From positions 1 to 55,432 of the forward strand of contig JAAEYW010000024.1 in the NCBI GenBank assembly GCA_018223185.1: a DNA stretch of 55,432 nucleotides. The letters run 5' to 3'. A model generated the notes under the pieces. It had not been told where the DNA came from. It searched no databases and saw only the letters and a list, made by a program, of their open reading frames with translations. Position 1 is the stretch's first letter, and each line of letters opens with the position of its first letter. This document shows positions 1-8,960 of this stretch, in pieces. Position numbers and translations under genes: made by a program. Source of the stretch: Oceanospirillales bacterium. Lineage in GTDB: Bacteria; Pseudomonadota; Gammaproteobacteria; Pseudomonadales; Balneatricaceae.

Positions 1-56
1 TCGTGGCTCGTGGCTCGTGGCTCGTGGCTCGTGGCTCGTGGCTCGTGGCTCGTGGC
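1..56. repeat. Perfect tandem heptamer repeat (8 x TCGTGGC)
   Basis: Eight uninterrupted copies of the 7-bp unit TCGTGGC fill the first 56 bases. The array touches the window edge and may be longer. It lies beyond the 3' end of tpm and has no coding role that I can see. Pure 7-mer arrays are prone to slippage, so copy number probably varies between strains. The motif resembles the CTAGTGGCTAG flank of the hairpin cluster near 22530, but a link between the two is only a guess. Confidence 0.95.
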
Positions 57-149
57 CAGAATTATCAAACTAGACCGCCCAAATAAAAAACTCTTTTTTC
101 TTTGTCTTTTTCGAGCAACGAACAAGACACGTTCTTTGTGACGTTCGGA

Positions 150-794
150 CTACGGGCAACGGCCTTTACGGTCGGTTAAAATATAAACAGATTCCATTTC
201 TGCCCGCCCATCCCGACCGACACCCTCTTCCACCGCAAGCTTTTCTATCTCAAACCGCTCACCATAGAGCGCCCGAACTTCACTCTCCGGCACAGAAAAC
301 GGCGGGCCCTCAAGCCCTTCAAATTCGAGGGTTATCAGTAACATTCCAACCCCTGAGGGCAACTTATCAGCCATCACCCGGGCATAGTTCCTGCGCATCT
401 GCTGCGGAAATGCAATCAGCGCCGCCCTGTCATAGACCCAGTCAAACGCTTCAAACTTTGCATCGGGCAGCGCAAAAAAATCACCACACAAAATACACAA
501 CCCATCTTTCTCCCGGGCAGTAAACTCACCTTCCTGTTGAATATTAGCTGCGACGGACTGTTCATCCCAGAAAGCCTGACAAGCCAGCTCATTAAGCTCC
601 ACCCCCGTCACCTCATGCCCCTGCTCCCGCAGCCAGAGCATATCCAGACTTTTACCGCACAGAGGTACAAGCACCCGCCCCTTTCCGCAGCTTTGCAACT
701 GCGACCAGTAAGTATTCAAAAACGGATTAACCTGCTGCTGATGAAAACCTATCCGGCCTGTTTCCCAACGTTCGTGCCAAAACTCACTGTGCAT
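150..794 (-). CDS. tpm: Thiopurine S-methyltransferase
   Basis: SAM-dependent cytosolic methyltransferase of the TPMT family. In bacteria these enzymes methylate thiopurines and also selenium and tellurium oxyanions. The 214-residue product matches the usual length of about 215. It begins with the family signature FWHERWETGRIGFHQ. The SAM-binding loop VLVPLCGKSLDMLWL lies at about 42-56, followed by the acidic GVELNELA strand, the CGDFF segment and the YDRAALIAFP motif. The ATG start gives the conserved N-terminus. The gene is divergent from fabA across a 137-bp spacer and stands alone. Downstream on its strand is only A/T-rich sequence and the heptamer array, with no clear terminator. Confidence 0.93.
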   Translation of the reverse strand: MHSEFWHERWETGRIGFHQQQVNPFLNTYWSQLQSCGKGRVLVPLCGKSLDMLWLREQGHEVTGVELNELACQAFWDEQSVAANIQQEGEFTAREKDGLCILCGDFFALPDAKFEAFDWVYDRAALIAFPQQMRRNYARVMADKLPSGVGMLLITLEFEGLEGPPFSVPESEVRALYGERFEIEKLAVEEGVGRDGRAEMESVYILTDRKGRCP

Positions 795-857
795 TTTGCC
801 TAAACCCTCATAAAAACGACCATATCTGTCTTAATTTTCGGTTTTTGGTGATGCAGG

Positions 858-888
858 TCGTGATCCCAGACCACTAACCCGGTATAAT
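858..888 (+). promoter_or_regulatory. Candidate fabA promoter
   Basis: A perfect TATAAT -10 box sits at 883-888, 43 bp upstream of the fabA ATG. The matching -35 region (around 859-865) is poor, at about 3 of 6 consensus bases. That would fit an activator-dependent promoter such as FadR-type control, but I found no convincing FadR or FabR palindrome. Confidence 0.45.
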
Positions 889-931
889 CCCCCGATATTT
901 TGGCTAAAAAAAAAGTGGATATACAGCTCAA

Positions 932-1447
932 ATGACAAAACCTTCCTCATTTAATCGAGAAGAACTTCTTCAGTGCGGCCACGGCGAAATGTTCGGCGAG
1001 GGCAATGCACGACTGCCCGTCGGCAACATGCTCATGATGGATCGCATCACAATGATCACCGGCGAAGGTGGCAAATATGGCAAAGGCTATATCGAAGCGG
1101 AGCTGGATATCCATCCTGACCTGTGGTTCTTCGAATGTCACTTCCCAACTGACCCTGTTATGCCTGGCTGCCTGGGACTGGACGCTATGTGGCAGATCGT
1201 TGGCTTCTTTCTGGGCTGGCGTGGCAACAAAGGCCGCGGACGTGCGCTAGGCTGCGGTGAAGTTAAATTCACCGGCCAGATTTTGCCAACCGCAAAGAAA
1301 GTGACGTATCGTATCGATCTGTCACGGGTTATCGAACGCAAACTGGTTATGGGCATCGCTGATGGTTCCGTTTCAGTCGATGGCCGTGAGATCTACACCG
1401 CTAAAGATCTGCGTGTTGGTCTGTTCGTATCTACCGATAGCTTCTAA
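932..1447 (+). CDS. fabA: 3-hydroxydecanoyl-ACP dehydratase/isomerase FabA
   Basis: FabA dehydrates 3-hydroxydecanoyl-ACP and isomerises trans-2- to cis-3-decenoyl-ACP, the branch point of anaerobic-type unsaturated fatty acid synthesis. It acts in the cytosol as a dimer. The 171-residue length equals that of the E. coli enzyme. The catalytic His70 lies in WFFECHFP and Asp84 in [11 protein letters not shown], exactly where expected. The closing segment is also typical ([16 protein letters not shown]). fabB follows after 80 bp on the same strand, the classic fabAB operon that couples isomerisation to elongation. Confidence 0.98.
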   Translation: MTKPSSFNREELLQCGHGEMFGEGNARLPVGNMLMMDRITMITGEGGKYGKGYIEAELDIHPDLWFFECHFPTDPVMPGCLGLDAMWQIVGFFLGWRGNKGRGRALGCGEVKFTGQILPTAKKVTYRIDLSRVIERKLVMGIADGSVSVDGREIYTAKDLRVGLFVSTDSF

Positions 1448-1527
1448 TCTTATAAGCCTGTTTACAGGCTTTAGCTCTGCTGTAGATCTATACTTACAAT
1501 GTTTTTACTGAATAAAAGAGGCATCCT

Positions 1528-2745
1528 ATGAGACGTGTCGTTGTTACCGGAATGGGTATCGTATCTTGCCTGGGTACTGATAAAGAAGCCGTCCTGGACT
1601 CACTGAAAGAGGGCCGTTCCGGCATTAAATTTCAGGAAGAGTACAAAGAACTTGGGTTTCGCAGCCAGGTAGCGGGCAGTATTGATCTGGATTACACAGA
1701 CCTGATCGACCGCAAACTGGTTCGTTTCATGGGTGATGCCGCTGCTTATGCGTATCTGTCTATGGAGCAGGCGATCAAAGACGCTAATCTGAGCGAAGAT
1801 ATGGTATCTAACGTGCGCACCGGTCTGATTGCAGGCTCTGGTGGTGCATCGTCTGCTGACATCGTTGAAACAGCTGATATTCTGCGCACTAAAGGTGTTC
1901 GTCGTGTTGGCCCCTACCGCGTAACCCGCACCATGGGCTCCACCGTTTCTGCCTGCCTGGCAACCCCTTTCAAGATTAAGGGCATCAACTATTCCATCAC
2001 CTCTGCCTGCGCCACCAGCGCCCACTGTATTGGTAATGCGATGGAACAGATCCAGATGAATAAGCAGGATATTGTTTTCGCTGGCGGCGGCGAAGAGCTT
2101 CACTGGTCTCTGAGTGTTATGTTTGATGCTATGGGCGCACTGTCCAGCAAATACAACGACACTCCGGAGAAAGCATCCCGCGCATACGATGCAAACCGTG
2201 ACGGTTTTGTTATCGCAGGCGGTGGCGGCATGCTGGTTCTGGAAGAACTGGAACACGCTAAAGCCCGTGGAGCCAAGATCTATGGCGAGCTGGTTGGCTA
2301 TGGCGCAACGTCTGATGGCTACGACATGGTTGCACCTTCCGGTGAAGGAGCAATGCGCTGCATGAAGCAGGCAATGAGCACCGTAAACGGCAGTATCGAC
2401 TACATCAATGCCCACGGCACCTCGACGCCTGCAGGCGACATTCAGGAGCTGAAGGCGATGAAAGAGACCTTCGGTAGCGAGATGCCTCCGGTCAGCTCAA
2501 CCAAGTCACTGACAGGCCACTCACTGGGCGCAACCGGCGTTCAGGAAGCGATCTACAGCTTGCTGATGATGGAAAACAACTTCATCTGCGCATCAGCTAA
2601 CATTGATGAGCTTGACCCTGCAGCGGAAGGCCTGCCGGTTGTCACAGAACGTCGCGACAATGTTGATCTGCAGAGAGTAATGTCTAACAGCTTCGGCTTC
2701 GGTGGTACTAACTCAACGCTGGTATTCCAGAAATATACCGACTGA
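1528..2745 (+). CDS. fabB: Beta-ketoacyl-ACP synthase I FabB
   Basis: Condensing enzyme that elongates cis-3-decenoyl-ACP made by FabA, so it is needed for unsaturated fatty acids. The product is 405 residues (E. coli 406). The Cys-His-His triad is complete: Cys161 in [12 protein letters not shown], His296 in [11 protein letters not shown] and His331 in [12 protein letters not shown]. The glycine-rich C-terminus [14 protein letters not shown] is intact. AAAGAGG lies a short distance before the ATG as ribosome binding site. Last gene of the fabAB unit, it is followed by a strong terminator. Confidence 0.98.
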   Translation: MRRVVVTGMGIVSCLGTDKEAVLDSLKEGRSGIKFQEEYKELGFRSQVAGSIDLDYTDLIDRKLVRFMGDAAAYAYLSMEQAIKDANLSEDMVSNVRTGLIAGSGGASSADIVETADILRTKGVRRVGPYRVTRTMGSTVSACLATPFKIKGINYSITSACATSAHCIGNAMEQIQMNKQDIVFAGGGEELHWSLSVMFDAMGALSSKYNDTPEKASRAYDANRDGFVIAGGGGMLVLEELEHAKARGAKIYGELVGYGATSDGYDMVAPSGEGAMRCMKQAMSTVNGSIDYINAHGTSTPAGDIQELKAMKETFGSEMPPVSSTKSLTGHSLGATGVQEAIYSLLMMENNFICASANIDELDPAAEGLPVVTERRDNVDLQRVMSNSFGFGGTNSTLVFQKYTD

Positions 2746-2765
2746 TTAGTCAGGCTTAGCAAGAC

Positions 2766-2792
2766 AAAAAACCCGCCAATGGCGGGTTTTTT
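2766..2792. terminator. Bidirectional intrinsic terminator after fabB
   Basis: Stem CCCGCC / GGCGGG with a 3-base loop (AAT), flanked by an A-run on the left and a T-run on the right. It therefore works on both strands: it ends fabAB on plus and the plsC-containing operon on minus. Confidence 0.9.
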
Positions 2793-2809
2793 ATTCATCG
2801 GATTACGCT

Positions 2810-3613
2810 TTATTCATCGGCCACTTTCAGATCACGCATCTGCGCTTCGAGCCAGCCGATTGAATCGGTGTGGATCTCGTCTACAGTCCGGCCAGCTACC
2901 GGCACCTGAGTACCTATCCGTACAGTAATCGTGCCCGGATATTTGACATAACTTTTGCCCGGCCAGTAAAGTCCGGCATCATGAGCTAACGGCACAACCG
3001 GCACCTGTGCGCTTGCCGCCAGCATAGCGCCACCCTTATTAAATTTACCCAGCTTTCCGGTTTCCACCCGGGTTCCCTGAGGAAAGATAACCACGTTAAT
3101 TCCCTCCTCAAGCCGCTCTTTACCCTGAGTCAGCAACTGCTTTAATGCTCCACGACGCTTACTACGATCCAGCGCAATAGGCTTGAGCATTGCCAACGCC
3201 CAGCCAAAAAAAGGAATTTTCAGCAGCTCTTGCTTCAGCACTGCACTCTGCGGCCGAATCAGGGTTTGCAGAAAAAACGTCTCCCACTCACTGGAATGAT
3301 TCGCGACTACCACATAAGCATTGCCTTTACCCTTCGGCAAATTTTCAAGCCCCTCGACCCGGTACCGGACCCCGCAGGCCAGGTACAACCAGAACATCGT
3401 AAAGTAGTTCATCAGCGTAAACAGTTTAAAGCGGGGACGAAATGGCAAAGCCCAGCCCACCAGTAGACAGAAAGCCGCAAACACCAGTGTTACCGGATAA
3501 AAAACCGCATAGAAAAGCGTTGCTCGCAGATATAAAAACAGAGAGGGTTTTCGGGTCATCGCCTGATCACTATCCTTTTCGGCATTAACATCAATTTCAA
3601 CAGAGGGCTTCAA
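2810..3613 (-). CDS. plsC: 1-acyl-sn-glycerol-3-phosphate acyltransferase (PlsC family)
   Basis: Inner-membrane acyltransferase that makes phosphatidate from lysophosphatidate. The 267-residue product has an N-terminal hydrophobic region (about 27-78) and then motif I as NHSSEWE, His106 with Glu111 (HX4E in place of HX4D). A Glu there is common in proteobacterial PlsC-like proteins. Motif III is FPQGTR at 177-182, and a proline-rich motif ([11 protein letters not shown]) follows. I keep the TTG start because it overlaps the moaC stop by 4 bp (TTGA) and has GGAAGGTGA just upstream. An alternative ATG lies 18 codons downstream. Last gene of the operon with moaC. Confidence 0.88.
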   Translation of the reverse strand: MKPSVEIDVNAEKDSDQAMTRKPSLFLYLRATLFYAVFYPVTLVFAAFCLLVGWALPFRPRFKLFTLMNYFTMFWLYLACGVRYRVEGLENLPKGKGNAYVVVANHSSEWETFFLQTLIRPQSAVLKQELLKIPFFGWALAMLKPIALDRSKRRGALKQLLTQGKERLEEGINVVIFPQGTRVETGKLGKFNKGGAMLAASAQVPVVPLAHDAGLYWPGKSYVKYPGTITVRIGTQVPVAGRTVDEIHTDSIGWLEAQMRDLKVADE

Positions 3614-4089
3614 GAGCTCACCTTCCAGTGACCACTTTTTCCGCCCCGCTTTTCCAACAGTTTCACCTCAGAGATCACCATCCCTTTATCCACTGCTTTA
3701 CACATATCATAGATAGTCAGCGCCGCGACCGATGCCGCGGTCAGCGCCTCCATCTCAACACCGGTCTGACCCGCCAATTTACACGTTGCCAGAATCAGCA
3801 CCGAGCAGGACTCCGGCCGGGGAGTCAGCTCAACCGACACTTTACTCAGCATCAGTGGGTGGCACAGAGGGATCAGATCGGAACAGCGTTTAGCCGCCTG
3901 AATGCCGGCGATTCTGGCCACCGCCAGCACATCACCCTTTTTATGTTCACCGGTAGTGATCATCGCCAGAGTTTCAGCCGTCATGGTGACGACGGCCTGC
4001 GCAGTGGCTTCCCGACTGGTGACCGCCTTTTCAGAAACGTCCACCATATTGGCATGACCATTTTCATCCAGATGAGTAAGACGGCTCAT
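3610..4089 (-). CDS. moaC: Cyclic pyranopterin monophosphate synthase MoaC
   Basis: With MoaA, MoaC converts GTP to cyclic pyranopterin monophosphate, the first intermediate of molybdenum cofactor synthesis. It acts as a cytosolic hexamer. The 159-residue product has the family landmarks LCHPL (about 75-79), [13 protein letters not shown] and [13 protein letters not shown]. Asp128 and Lys131 fall at the E. coli active-site numbers. AGGAGG precedes the ATG, and the start overlaps the preceding acyltransferase stop by 4 bp (ATGA). Its own stop overlaps plsC. It is sandwiched between two acyltransferases, with moaA as the next gene upstream. Confidence 0.97.
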   Translation of the reverse strand: MSRLTHLDENGHANMVDVSEKAVTSREATAQAVVTMTAETLAMITTGEHKKGDVLAVARIAGIQAAKRCSDLIPLCHPLMLSKVSVELTPRPESCSVLILATCKLAGQTGVEMEALTAASVAALTIYDMCKAVDKGMVISEVKLLEKRGGKSGHWKVSS

Positions 4090-5210
4090 GCGGCCTCCTG
4101 AGGTTTCTTTTTATTCAGTACCGGATTGGCATACATCTGCTTCAGAATCGTTGCCGCAGACTCCGACACCCCCTCAGTACGGGCAGCAAACAGCGCTTTC
4201 TGCTCATCACTGATACTATCGAGCCCGACACCCGCCGCCAATAAGTTGGAGGGGTGCAGATAATAATTTTCAATAATCTGCCGATCGATCTCAGCCGCCA
4301 GTTCTTCCGGGGAGTTCTTGTCGGTAATAACGTCACCAAACGCAACGTGGACATGGCCTTTGTTACCGGTAATCCCGGTCACGATGCTATCGATATCCTC
4401 AAACTGGGATTTTTCATACTTCACCCCCTGAGATCTGGCATCAAGCTCCAGGGCTTTCGCCCGGTCGCAGGGGTCATACTCATAGGAGATCGAAACGGGG
4501 ACAATTTTTACCCGTTCCAGAAACTCAGAAAAGCTGCGCTGTTTCCGGTGCGCCATATAAAACATTTTCAGAATCGCAGGGTCAGTAAAATCATTACCAT
4601 CTTTTGCCCGCCCTTCCCGTTGAGCAATCCAGACGCTCGCCTCATCCTGCACCAGAGAGTGATCAATATACGCAGACAGCTGGCCCAGAGCGGTGAGAAC
4701 CTCTCGCCCTTTAGCCGATCGATTAACAATAAAACTCTTATTCAGGCGCATCAGATCAGACACATACTGCTTACGCAGCAGATTATCGCCGATGGCGATG
4801 CGCAACGTATCAAAACCGTTTTGATACAGCGCCCAGTTAACGAATGCCGGGTCCATTGCAATATCACGATGATTTGAAACAAACAAATAGGCCTCATCCC
4901 GTTCAAGATTTTCAATGCCACTGCAGGACAGACGGGTAGTGGTACGCCCTATCATTTTAGTCATATAGCGGGCAATCAGCGTCTGAAACTGCTGAACAGT
5001 CTCGATTTCACCGGTTTTCTGCGCCAGAAAAATACGCACGGCAGGCTTCAACAGCCAACCAAACAGGGATGCCATTCGGGGAAACTGATAACGGGTGAGG
5101 ACTGAGATAAGTTCATCATCATGGATCAGCCGGTTCAGAACGTCGCTTACCTCGCTATCATGGTAAGGGCGGATATTCTGAAATGGATCATTGATAGAGC
5201 TGGCTGCCAT
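4086..5210 (-). CDS. PlsC-like glycerolipid acyltransferase, divergent 1-acylglycerol-3-phosphate family
   Basis: A 374-residue acyltransferase-domain protein, longer than and distinct from the nearby PlsC. The catalytic motif appears as [10 protein letters not shown] with His114 and Asp120, so the His-Asp spacing is one residue longer (HX5D) than the canonical HX4D. A later [12 protein letters not shown] segment stands in place of FPEGTR. I see no strong membrane span, so it may be peripheral. Proteins of this type occur in marine gammaproteobacteria as putative 1-acyl-sn-glycerol-3-phosphate acyltransferases; the acyl donor and acceptor cannot be told from sequence. AGGAGG precedes the ATG. 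It overlaps moaC by 4 bp. Confidence 0.8.
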   Translation of the reverse strand: MAASSINDPFQNIRPYHDSEVSDVLNRLIHDDELISVLTRYQFPRMASLFGWLLKPAVRIFLAQKTGEIETVQQFQTLIARYMTKMIGRTTTRLSCSGIENLERDEAYLFVSNHRDIAMDPAFVNWALYQNGFDTLRIAIGDNLLRKQYVSDLMRLNKSFIVNRSAKGREVLTALGQLSAYIDHSLVQDEASVWIAQREGRAKDGNDFTDPAILKMFYMAHRKQRSFSEFLERVKIVPVSISYEYDPCDRAKALELDARSQGVKYEKSQFEDIDSIVTGITGNKGHVHVAFGDVITDKNSPEELAAEIDRQIIENYYLHPSNLLAAGVGLDSISDEQKALFAARTEGVSESAATILKQMYANPVLNKKKPQEAA

Positions 5211-5311
5211 TCTGCCTCCTGAGGCACTGCGAATAATAAGGCGGGTATTTTACAGGGAGATAGGAATAATTTCAGCGCACTTTACCAATTCTTTAGATTA
5301 ATCCGTTCAGA

Positions 5312-6325
5312 TCAGCCTCCGGTCATATTCATAAACCGGACAATCTGAGGCATTTCATCATCGAGATCAAAGTGATGCCGCTCCGGCTTCAGCTCCATCG
5401 CCTGGATCAGATGTTGTTTCAGCACCTCGATATCTCCTGGATGATCACGGAGTACCTGACGCAGATCCATCGAATGCTCATTCCCCAGACAGAGCAATAA
5501 ACGCCCCTCCACAGTCATCCGCACCCGGTTACATTCGCTACAGAAATTATGGCTGTGCGGAGAGATAAAACCGATCAGGCTGTCGCTGTCAGCCATTCGA
5601 TAATAACGTGATGGTCCTCCGGTTTTCTCGCTGCAATCAATCAGAGGGTGCTCAGCCATGATCGTCTCCAGCAACTCATCACTGGAACAGTAAACTTCTG
5701 CCCGGTCATGCTCTGTGATCGCGCCAAGCGGCATCTCCTCAATAAAGGTGATATCCACCCCTTTATTGCGGGCAAACGCGATAAGATCAAGCACTTCATC
5801 ATCATTACGGCCTTTCAGCACAACTGCATTCAACTTAATCCGCTTGAAGCCTGCGGCTATCGCGGCATCAATACCCGCCAACACCTGCTCAAGACGCCCG
5901 GTCCGGGTTAACCGTTTAAACTTATCCGCCTGTAAACTATCGAGGCTGATATTCAGACGATCAACGCCCAGTCGTTTCAGATCAGCAGCCATACCGGGTA
6001 ACTGAGACCCATTGGTGGTAATCAGCAACTCAACCGGAAGCTGTCCCAGCTGCTCCACCAGCGTGAGAATTCCGCGTCTCACCAGAGGCTCACCACCGGT
6101 CAGACGGATTTTATTCACCCCCAGTTCAACGAATGCCCGGGCCACCAGAAACAACTCCTCCAGCGACAGAACCTCGCTACGGGGCAGAAACTGCATCTCT
6201 TCTGCCATGCAGTACACACAACGGAAATCACACCGGTCCGTGACAGACAGGCGGATATATTCAACCCGCCGGCCAAACCGGTCGACCAGTTGAGTGGTAA
6301 CGTTGCTGCTCTGATTTATCTGCAT
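5312..6325 (-). CDS. moaA: GTP 3',8-cyclase MoaA (radical SAM)
   Basis: Radical-SAM enzyme that starts molybdenum cofactor synthesis by cyclising GTP to the substrate of MoaC. The 337-residue product has the SAM-cluster motif CX3CX2C at Cys32, Cys36 and Cys39 (CDFRCVYC) and the second [4Fe-4S] site at Cys262, Cys265 and Cys279 (FCSECNR...LLLCLG). It also has LTGGEP (75-80) and the conserved C-terminal Gly-Gly (MTGG) that reaches into the active site. It precedes the acyltransferase-moaC-plsC run by 101 bp on the same strand and is divergent from the SirB2-like gene. Confidence 0.97.
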   Translation of the reverse strand: MQINQSSNVTTQLVDRFGRRVEYIRLSVTDRCDFRCVYCMAEEMQFLPRSEVLSLEELFLVARAFVELGVNKIRLTGGEPLVRRGILTLVEQLGQLPVELLITTNGSQLPGMAADLKRLGVDRLNISLDSLQADKFKRLTRTGRLEQVLAGIDAAIAAGFKRIKLNAVVLKGRNDDEVLDLIAFARNKGVDITFIEEMPLGAITEHDRAEVYCSSDELLETIMAEHPLIDCSEKTGGPSRYYRMADSDSLIGFISPHSHNFCSECNRVRMTVEGRLLLCLGNEHSMDLRQVLRDHPGDIEVLKQHLIQAMELKPERHHFDLDDEMPQIVRFMNMTGG

Positions 6326-6416
6326 ACCCGGCTAGTATCTCTTGTTTATTTAGGTAAAAATATACCCGATTATTTTAGTCAGTTATTCAATTAATTGTTA
6401 GGCGAGTTTTCAAGCA

Positions 6417-6788
6417 ATGTATATGGTACTTAAGCACACCCACATCACCTTTGCCGCTCTGAGCATACTGTTTTTCACTCTGCGCGGTTACTGGATGCTC
6501 TCAACACCGGAGAAATTAAAACGACGCTGGGTCAGAATTGCACCACATATTATCGACACGCTGTTGCTGGTAAGCGCCATCGCTCTCACCATTACCGTCA
6601 GCCAGTATCCGTTTACCCATAGCTGGCTGACAGCAAAGCTAATCGCTCTGGTTGCTTATATTGTGCTGGGCACTATCGCCCTGAAGCGGGGGAAGACCAG
6701 GAGAACACGGACACTGGCATTTATTATGGCGCTGGCTTGTGTGGCCTATATCATCTGGGTCGCACTGCACCACACTCCGTTACCCTGA
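6417..6788 (+). CDS. SirB2-family small integral membrane protein
   Basis: A 123-residue, very hydrophobic protein with four predicted membrane helices (about 5-27, 44-62, 70-88 and 98-118), separated by short basic loops. It matches the SirB2 family, named from a Salmonella invasion regulator, but has no established biochemical role. The HTHITFAALSILFFTLRG start is typical of the family. It stands alone between divergent moaA and convergent rmlD. Only 6 bp separate its stop from the rmlD stop, and a GATATCA / TGATATC inverted repeat (6787-6809) covers both ends. Confidence 0.82.
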   Translation: MYMVLKHTHITFAALSILFFTLRGYWMLSTPEKLKRRWVRIAPHIIDTLLLVSAIALTITVSQYPFTHSWLTAKLIALVAYIVLGTIALKRGKTRRTRTLAFIMALACVAYIIWVALHHTPLP

Positions 6789-6794
6789 TATCAG

Positions 6795-7727
6795 TCACGC
6801 AGTGATATCGTTGATCTCCTCTTTTTGGTACTGCTCACGGATCATCGCCACCAGCTGACTCCGCCAGGGCAGCTGGCGGATACCAAAATGATTCAGTAAC
6901 TTAGTACAAACCAGTACGGAAGAAGCCGGGCGCTCAGCATCGCTGCCCAGCTCGGAGGAGCTGATCGGTATAAGTTTCTCCACCTTAAGCTTTTCATACT
7001 GACCTGCAGCGGCCAGCACCGCTTCAGTAAAACCATAGCGGGTGGTGATCTCTGAACAACAATAATGATAGGTGCCCCAGTTTTCCGCACCATTATGCAG
7101 TTGCTTGAGAATAGCAACGATTACCCGGGCAATATCGCTGGCAGAGGTCGGACACCCCCGGCGATCATCTGCGGCAAAAATCTCTTCTTCCTGACGTGCC
7201 TGGAGTAGCGCCCGGCGCATAAAATTATCGCCAATAGTGCTGAATACCCAGCTGACCCGCAGAATCAGATGCTGCGGCAACGCCGCACGTAACACCTCTT
7301 CGCCCTGCCATTTACTGTCACCATACAAGCCCAGCGGACGCGCCTGGTCATCCTCTTTATAACCACTCTCATAGTGACCATCGAACACATAGTCAGATGA
7401 CAGGTGAATCAGCGGAATAGATAACTCGCCACACGCCAGCGCCAGATTTTTTACGGCATCCCGGTTCAGCGCATAACAGCGCTCAGCCTGCGCTTCAGCC
7501 CGGTCAACCGCATTAAATCCAGTTGTATTGATAACATAATCAGGCAGGTGTGCATCCAGCTGTTTCTGAACCTGCTCGCGACTGCTGATATCCAGTTTTT
7601 TATCGGTAAAGGCAACTACCGAAAAAAACGGATCACTCTGTGTCGCCTGATTTAAAAAATAGCCAATCTGGCCATCAACGCCGGTAATTAAAATTTTCGC
7701 CGGGGTGGACAGAAAATCCTGAGTCAT
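6795..7727 (-). CDS. RmlD-type dTDP-4-dehydrorhamnose reductase family protein
   Basis: Extended SDR of the RmlD family. Known members reduce dTDP-4-keto-rhamnose; relatives act on other nucleotide sugars, and the MAT2B subfamily is non-catalytic. The 310-residue product has the NAD(P)-binding TGVDGQIG (15-22), LSSDYVFDG (109-117), the active pair Tyr135/Lys139 in YGDSKWQGE, and a substrate-side LRVSWVFS segment. No rmlA, rmlB or rmlC is nearby, so a role in rhamnose synthesis cannot be assumed. It is convergent with the SirB2-like gene and divergent from the TetR gene. A perfect GTTTCGCT / AGCGAAAC inverted repeat lies just upstream. Confidence 0.82.
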   Translation of the reverse strand: MTQDFLSTPAKILITGVDGQIGYFLNQATQSDPFFSVVAFTDKKLDISSREQVQKQLDAHLPDYVINTTGFNAVDRAEAQAERCYALNRDAVKNLALACGELSIPLIHLSSDYVFDGHYESGYKEDDQARPLGLYGDSKWQGEEVLRAALPQHLILRVSWVFSTIGDNFMRRALLQARQEEEIFAADDRRGCPTSASDIARVIVAILKQLHNGAENWGTYHYCCSEITTRYGFTEAVLAAAGQYEKLKVEKLIPISSSELGSDAERPASSVLVCTKLLNHFGIRQLPWRSQLVAMIREQYQKEEINDITA

Positions 7728-7745
7728 TAAGTTACAGCTCCACCT

Positions 7746-7791
7746 GTTTCGCTTTCAAATTAACGATACCACATCAAAACGACAGCGAAAC
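7746..7791. repeat. Inverted repeat upstream of the rmlD-like gene
   Basis: Perfect 8-bp arms GTTTCGCT (7746-7753) and AGCGAAAC (7784-7791) are separated by 30 A/T-rich bases. They lie in the intergenic space shared with the TetR gene. Possibly two half-sites for a regulator; function unknown. Confidence 0.5.
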
Positions 7792-7943
7792 CAAAAAAGC
7801 GATCTGGATGCTAAAAGTTTTGTCAAAAACCTCACCGCAGAGGTGGCCGTTTCAGGTATTGTTATAAACAGGCAGAATATACCACCGGACGACCGATCCT
7901 TCGGCGTAATTCTGTGTGCTTTTTTGAAATACGGGGCCCTCCA

Positions 7944-8600
7944 ATGGCTTTAAATATCAGCTCTCACCGGGGCGAAAAACCTGCTGGCCGGATTCGCCAG
8001 CGTAACGAACAGCTGATTCTGGCAGCAGCAGAGCAGGAATTTGCAGCCTGCGGGTTTAAAGGTGCCAGCATGCGGGAGATTGCCAGTCGCGCCAACCTGC
8101 CAAAAGCCAATATTCACTACTATTTCAAAAATAAACTGGGACTCTATTTTGCTGTTCTCAGTGACATTATTGATCTGTGGGACAGCACCCTGAGCAACAT
8201 GAAAGCAGAGGATGACGCTGCCGAAAGCCTGACCCGATATCTGCGCAAAAAGATCGAGTTTTCTCGTGACCATCCTCTGGCATCGCGTATTTTTGCCAGC
8301 GAGATTATCAGCGGTGGCCCTAATCTGGGCAGCTATTTCACGGAAGGCTATGAGGAGTGGTTCAGATCCCGGACTGCCGTCTTCGACCAATGGCAGAAAC
8401 AGGGTAAGCTTGATAGCAATATAGCGCCGAACCATCTCATTTTTTTACTCTGGTCCAGCACACAGCACTATGCAGACTTTGCACTTCAGGTGTCTTCAGC
8501 GCTGGGAAAAGAAACTCTGGAAAACAGCGACTATGAACAGGCGATCGAAACACTGACGCACATTATCCTTAAGGGTTGCGGCATAGCTCCACCAGCGTAA
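7944..8600 (+). CDS. TetR-family regulator, RutR-like
   Basis: DNA-binding repressor or activator of about 218 residues. The N-terminal helix-turn-helix is MREIASRANLPKANIHYYF (43-61). The ligand domain carries segments strongly reminiscent of E. coli RutR, including SRDHPLASRIFASEIISG and HLIFLLWSSTQHYADFA. RutR senses uracil/thymine and controls pyrimidine and purine genes through TTGACCA-NN-TGGTCAA sites. A GTG in frame 10 codons upstream could also start translation, but the ATG gives the normal N-terminus. It precedes the nucleobase importer and is probably its regulator; RutR-like sites occur before both importer units. Confidence 0.83.
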   Translation: MALNISSHRGEKPAGRIRQRNEQLILAAAEQEFAACGFKGASMREIASRANLPKANIHYYFKNKLGLYFAVLSDIIDLWDSTLSNMKAEDDAAESLTRYLRKKIEFSRDHPLASRIFASEIISGGPNLGSYFTEGYEEWFRSRTAVFDQWQKQGKLDSNIAPNHLIFLLWSSTQHYADFALQVSSALGKETLENSDYEQAIETLTHIILKGCGIAPPA

Positions 8601-8851
8601 TACGGCAAAACAGCCCAGCGATATCACTTTAAAGTTTCAGCCCCCGGGCATCGGCCTGCCGATGCTCCCGGTTTATCTTGTACCCGCCGATTACCGCTCC
8701 GCTAAAGCGCAGCACCTCTTCAACCAGGATCAGATCTGGTGCGATATACTGCAGACACATAAAAGTCATCATTCAGAATTGTATGACGAGCCGGCCAATT
8801 GTGAATACTGCCCCGCCTGAATCCATCTAAAATGGCCACAACCCAAAAAAA
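8601..8851. other. Intergenic region between the TetR gene and importer promoter
   Basis: No gene is supported here. The only ORF of any length (61 codons, minus strand) lacks a ribosome binding site and recognisable motifs. A short ACCAG / CTGGT inverted repeat around 8722-8739 is the only structure noted. The region is a plausible place for upstream activator binding, but no clear site is seen. Confidence 0.5.
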
Positions 8852-8877
8852 CTGACCAGATGGCCAGCTTTTTGCTT
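8852..8877 (+). promoter_or_regulatory. Sigma-54-like promoter overlapping a RutR-like operator
   Basis: CTGACCA-GA-TGGCCAG (8852-8867) is a near-perfect inverted repeat resembling the RutR site TTGACCA-NN-TGGTCAA. Its right arm is also the -24 element: TGG at 8861 is followed by TTGC at 8872-8875, with exactly 10 bp between GG and GC, as in sigma-54 promoters (TGGCAC-N5-TTGC). The predicted start is about 12 bp further on, roughly 75 bp before the ABC gene. The same geometry is found before the binding-protein gene. Confidence 0.55.
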
Positions 8878-8960
8878 CACTTATTAGGATATATACAAGA
8901 CTCAACTATTTTGTTTCAGTATAGTTTTCTTTTAGCTCCATTATCGGCGAGGTAGCCAGC

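Noticed and set aside
61-149. Additional GNA-type hairpin in the sequence after the heptamer array (GAGCAACGAAC...GTTC)
   Set aside because: Flank resemblance is weak and no perfect stem with a GNA loop can be formed.
850-880. FadR or FabR operator upstream of fabA
   Set aside because: GGTCG and CAGACC fragments are present but no consensus-like palindrome could be aligned.
8720-8905. 61-codon minus-strand ORF before the ABC importer
   Set aside because: Overlaps the predicted promoter/operator, no ribosome binding site and no family resemblance.
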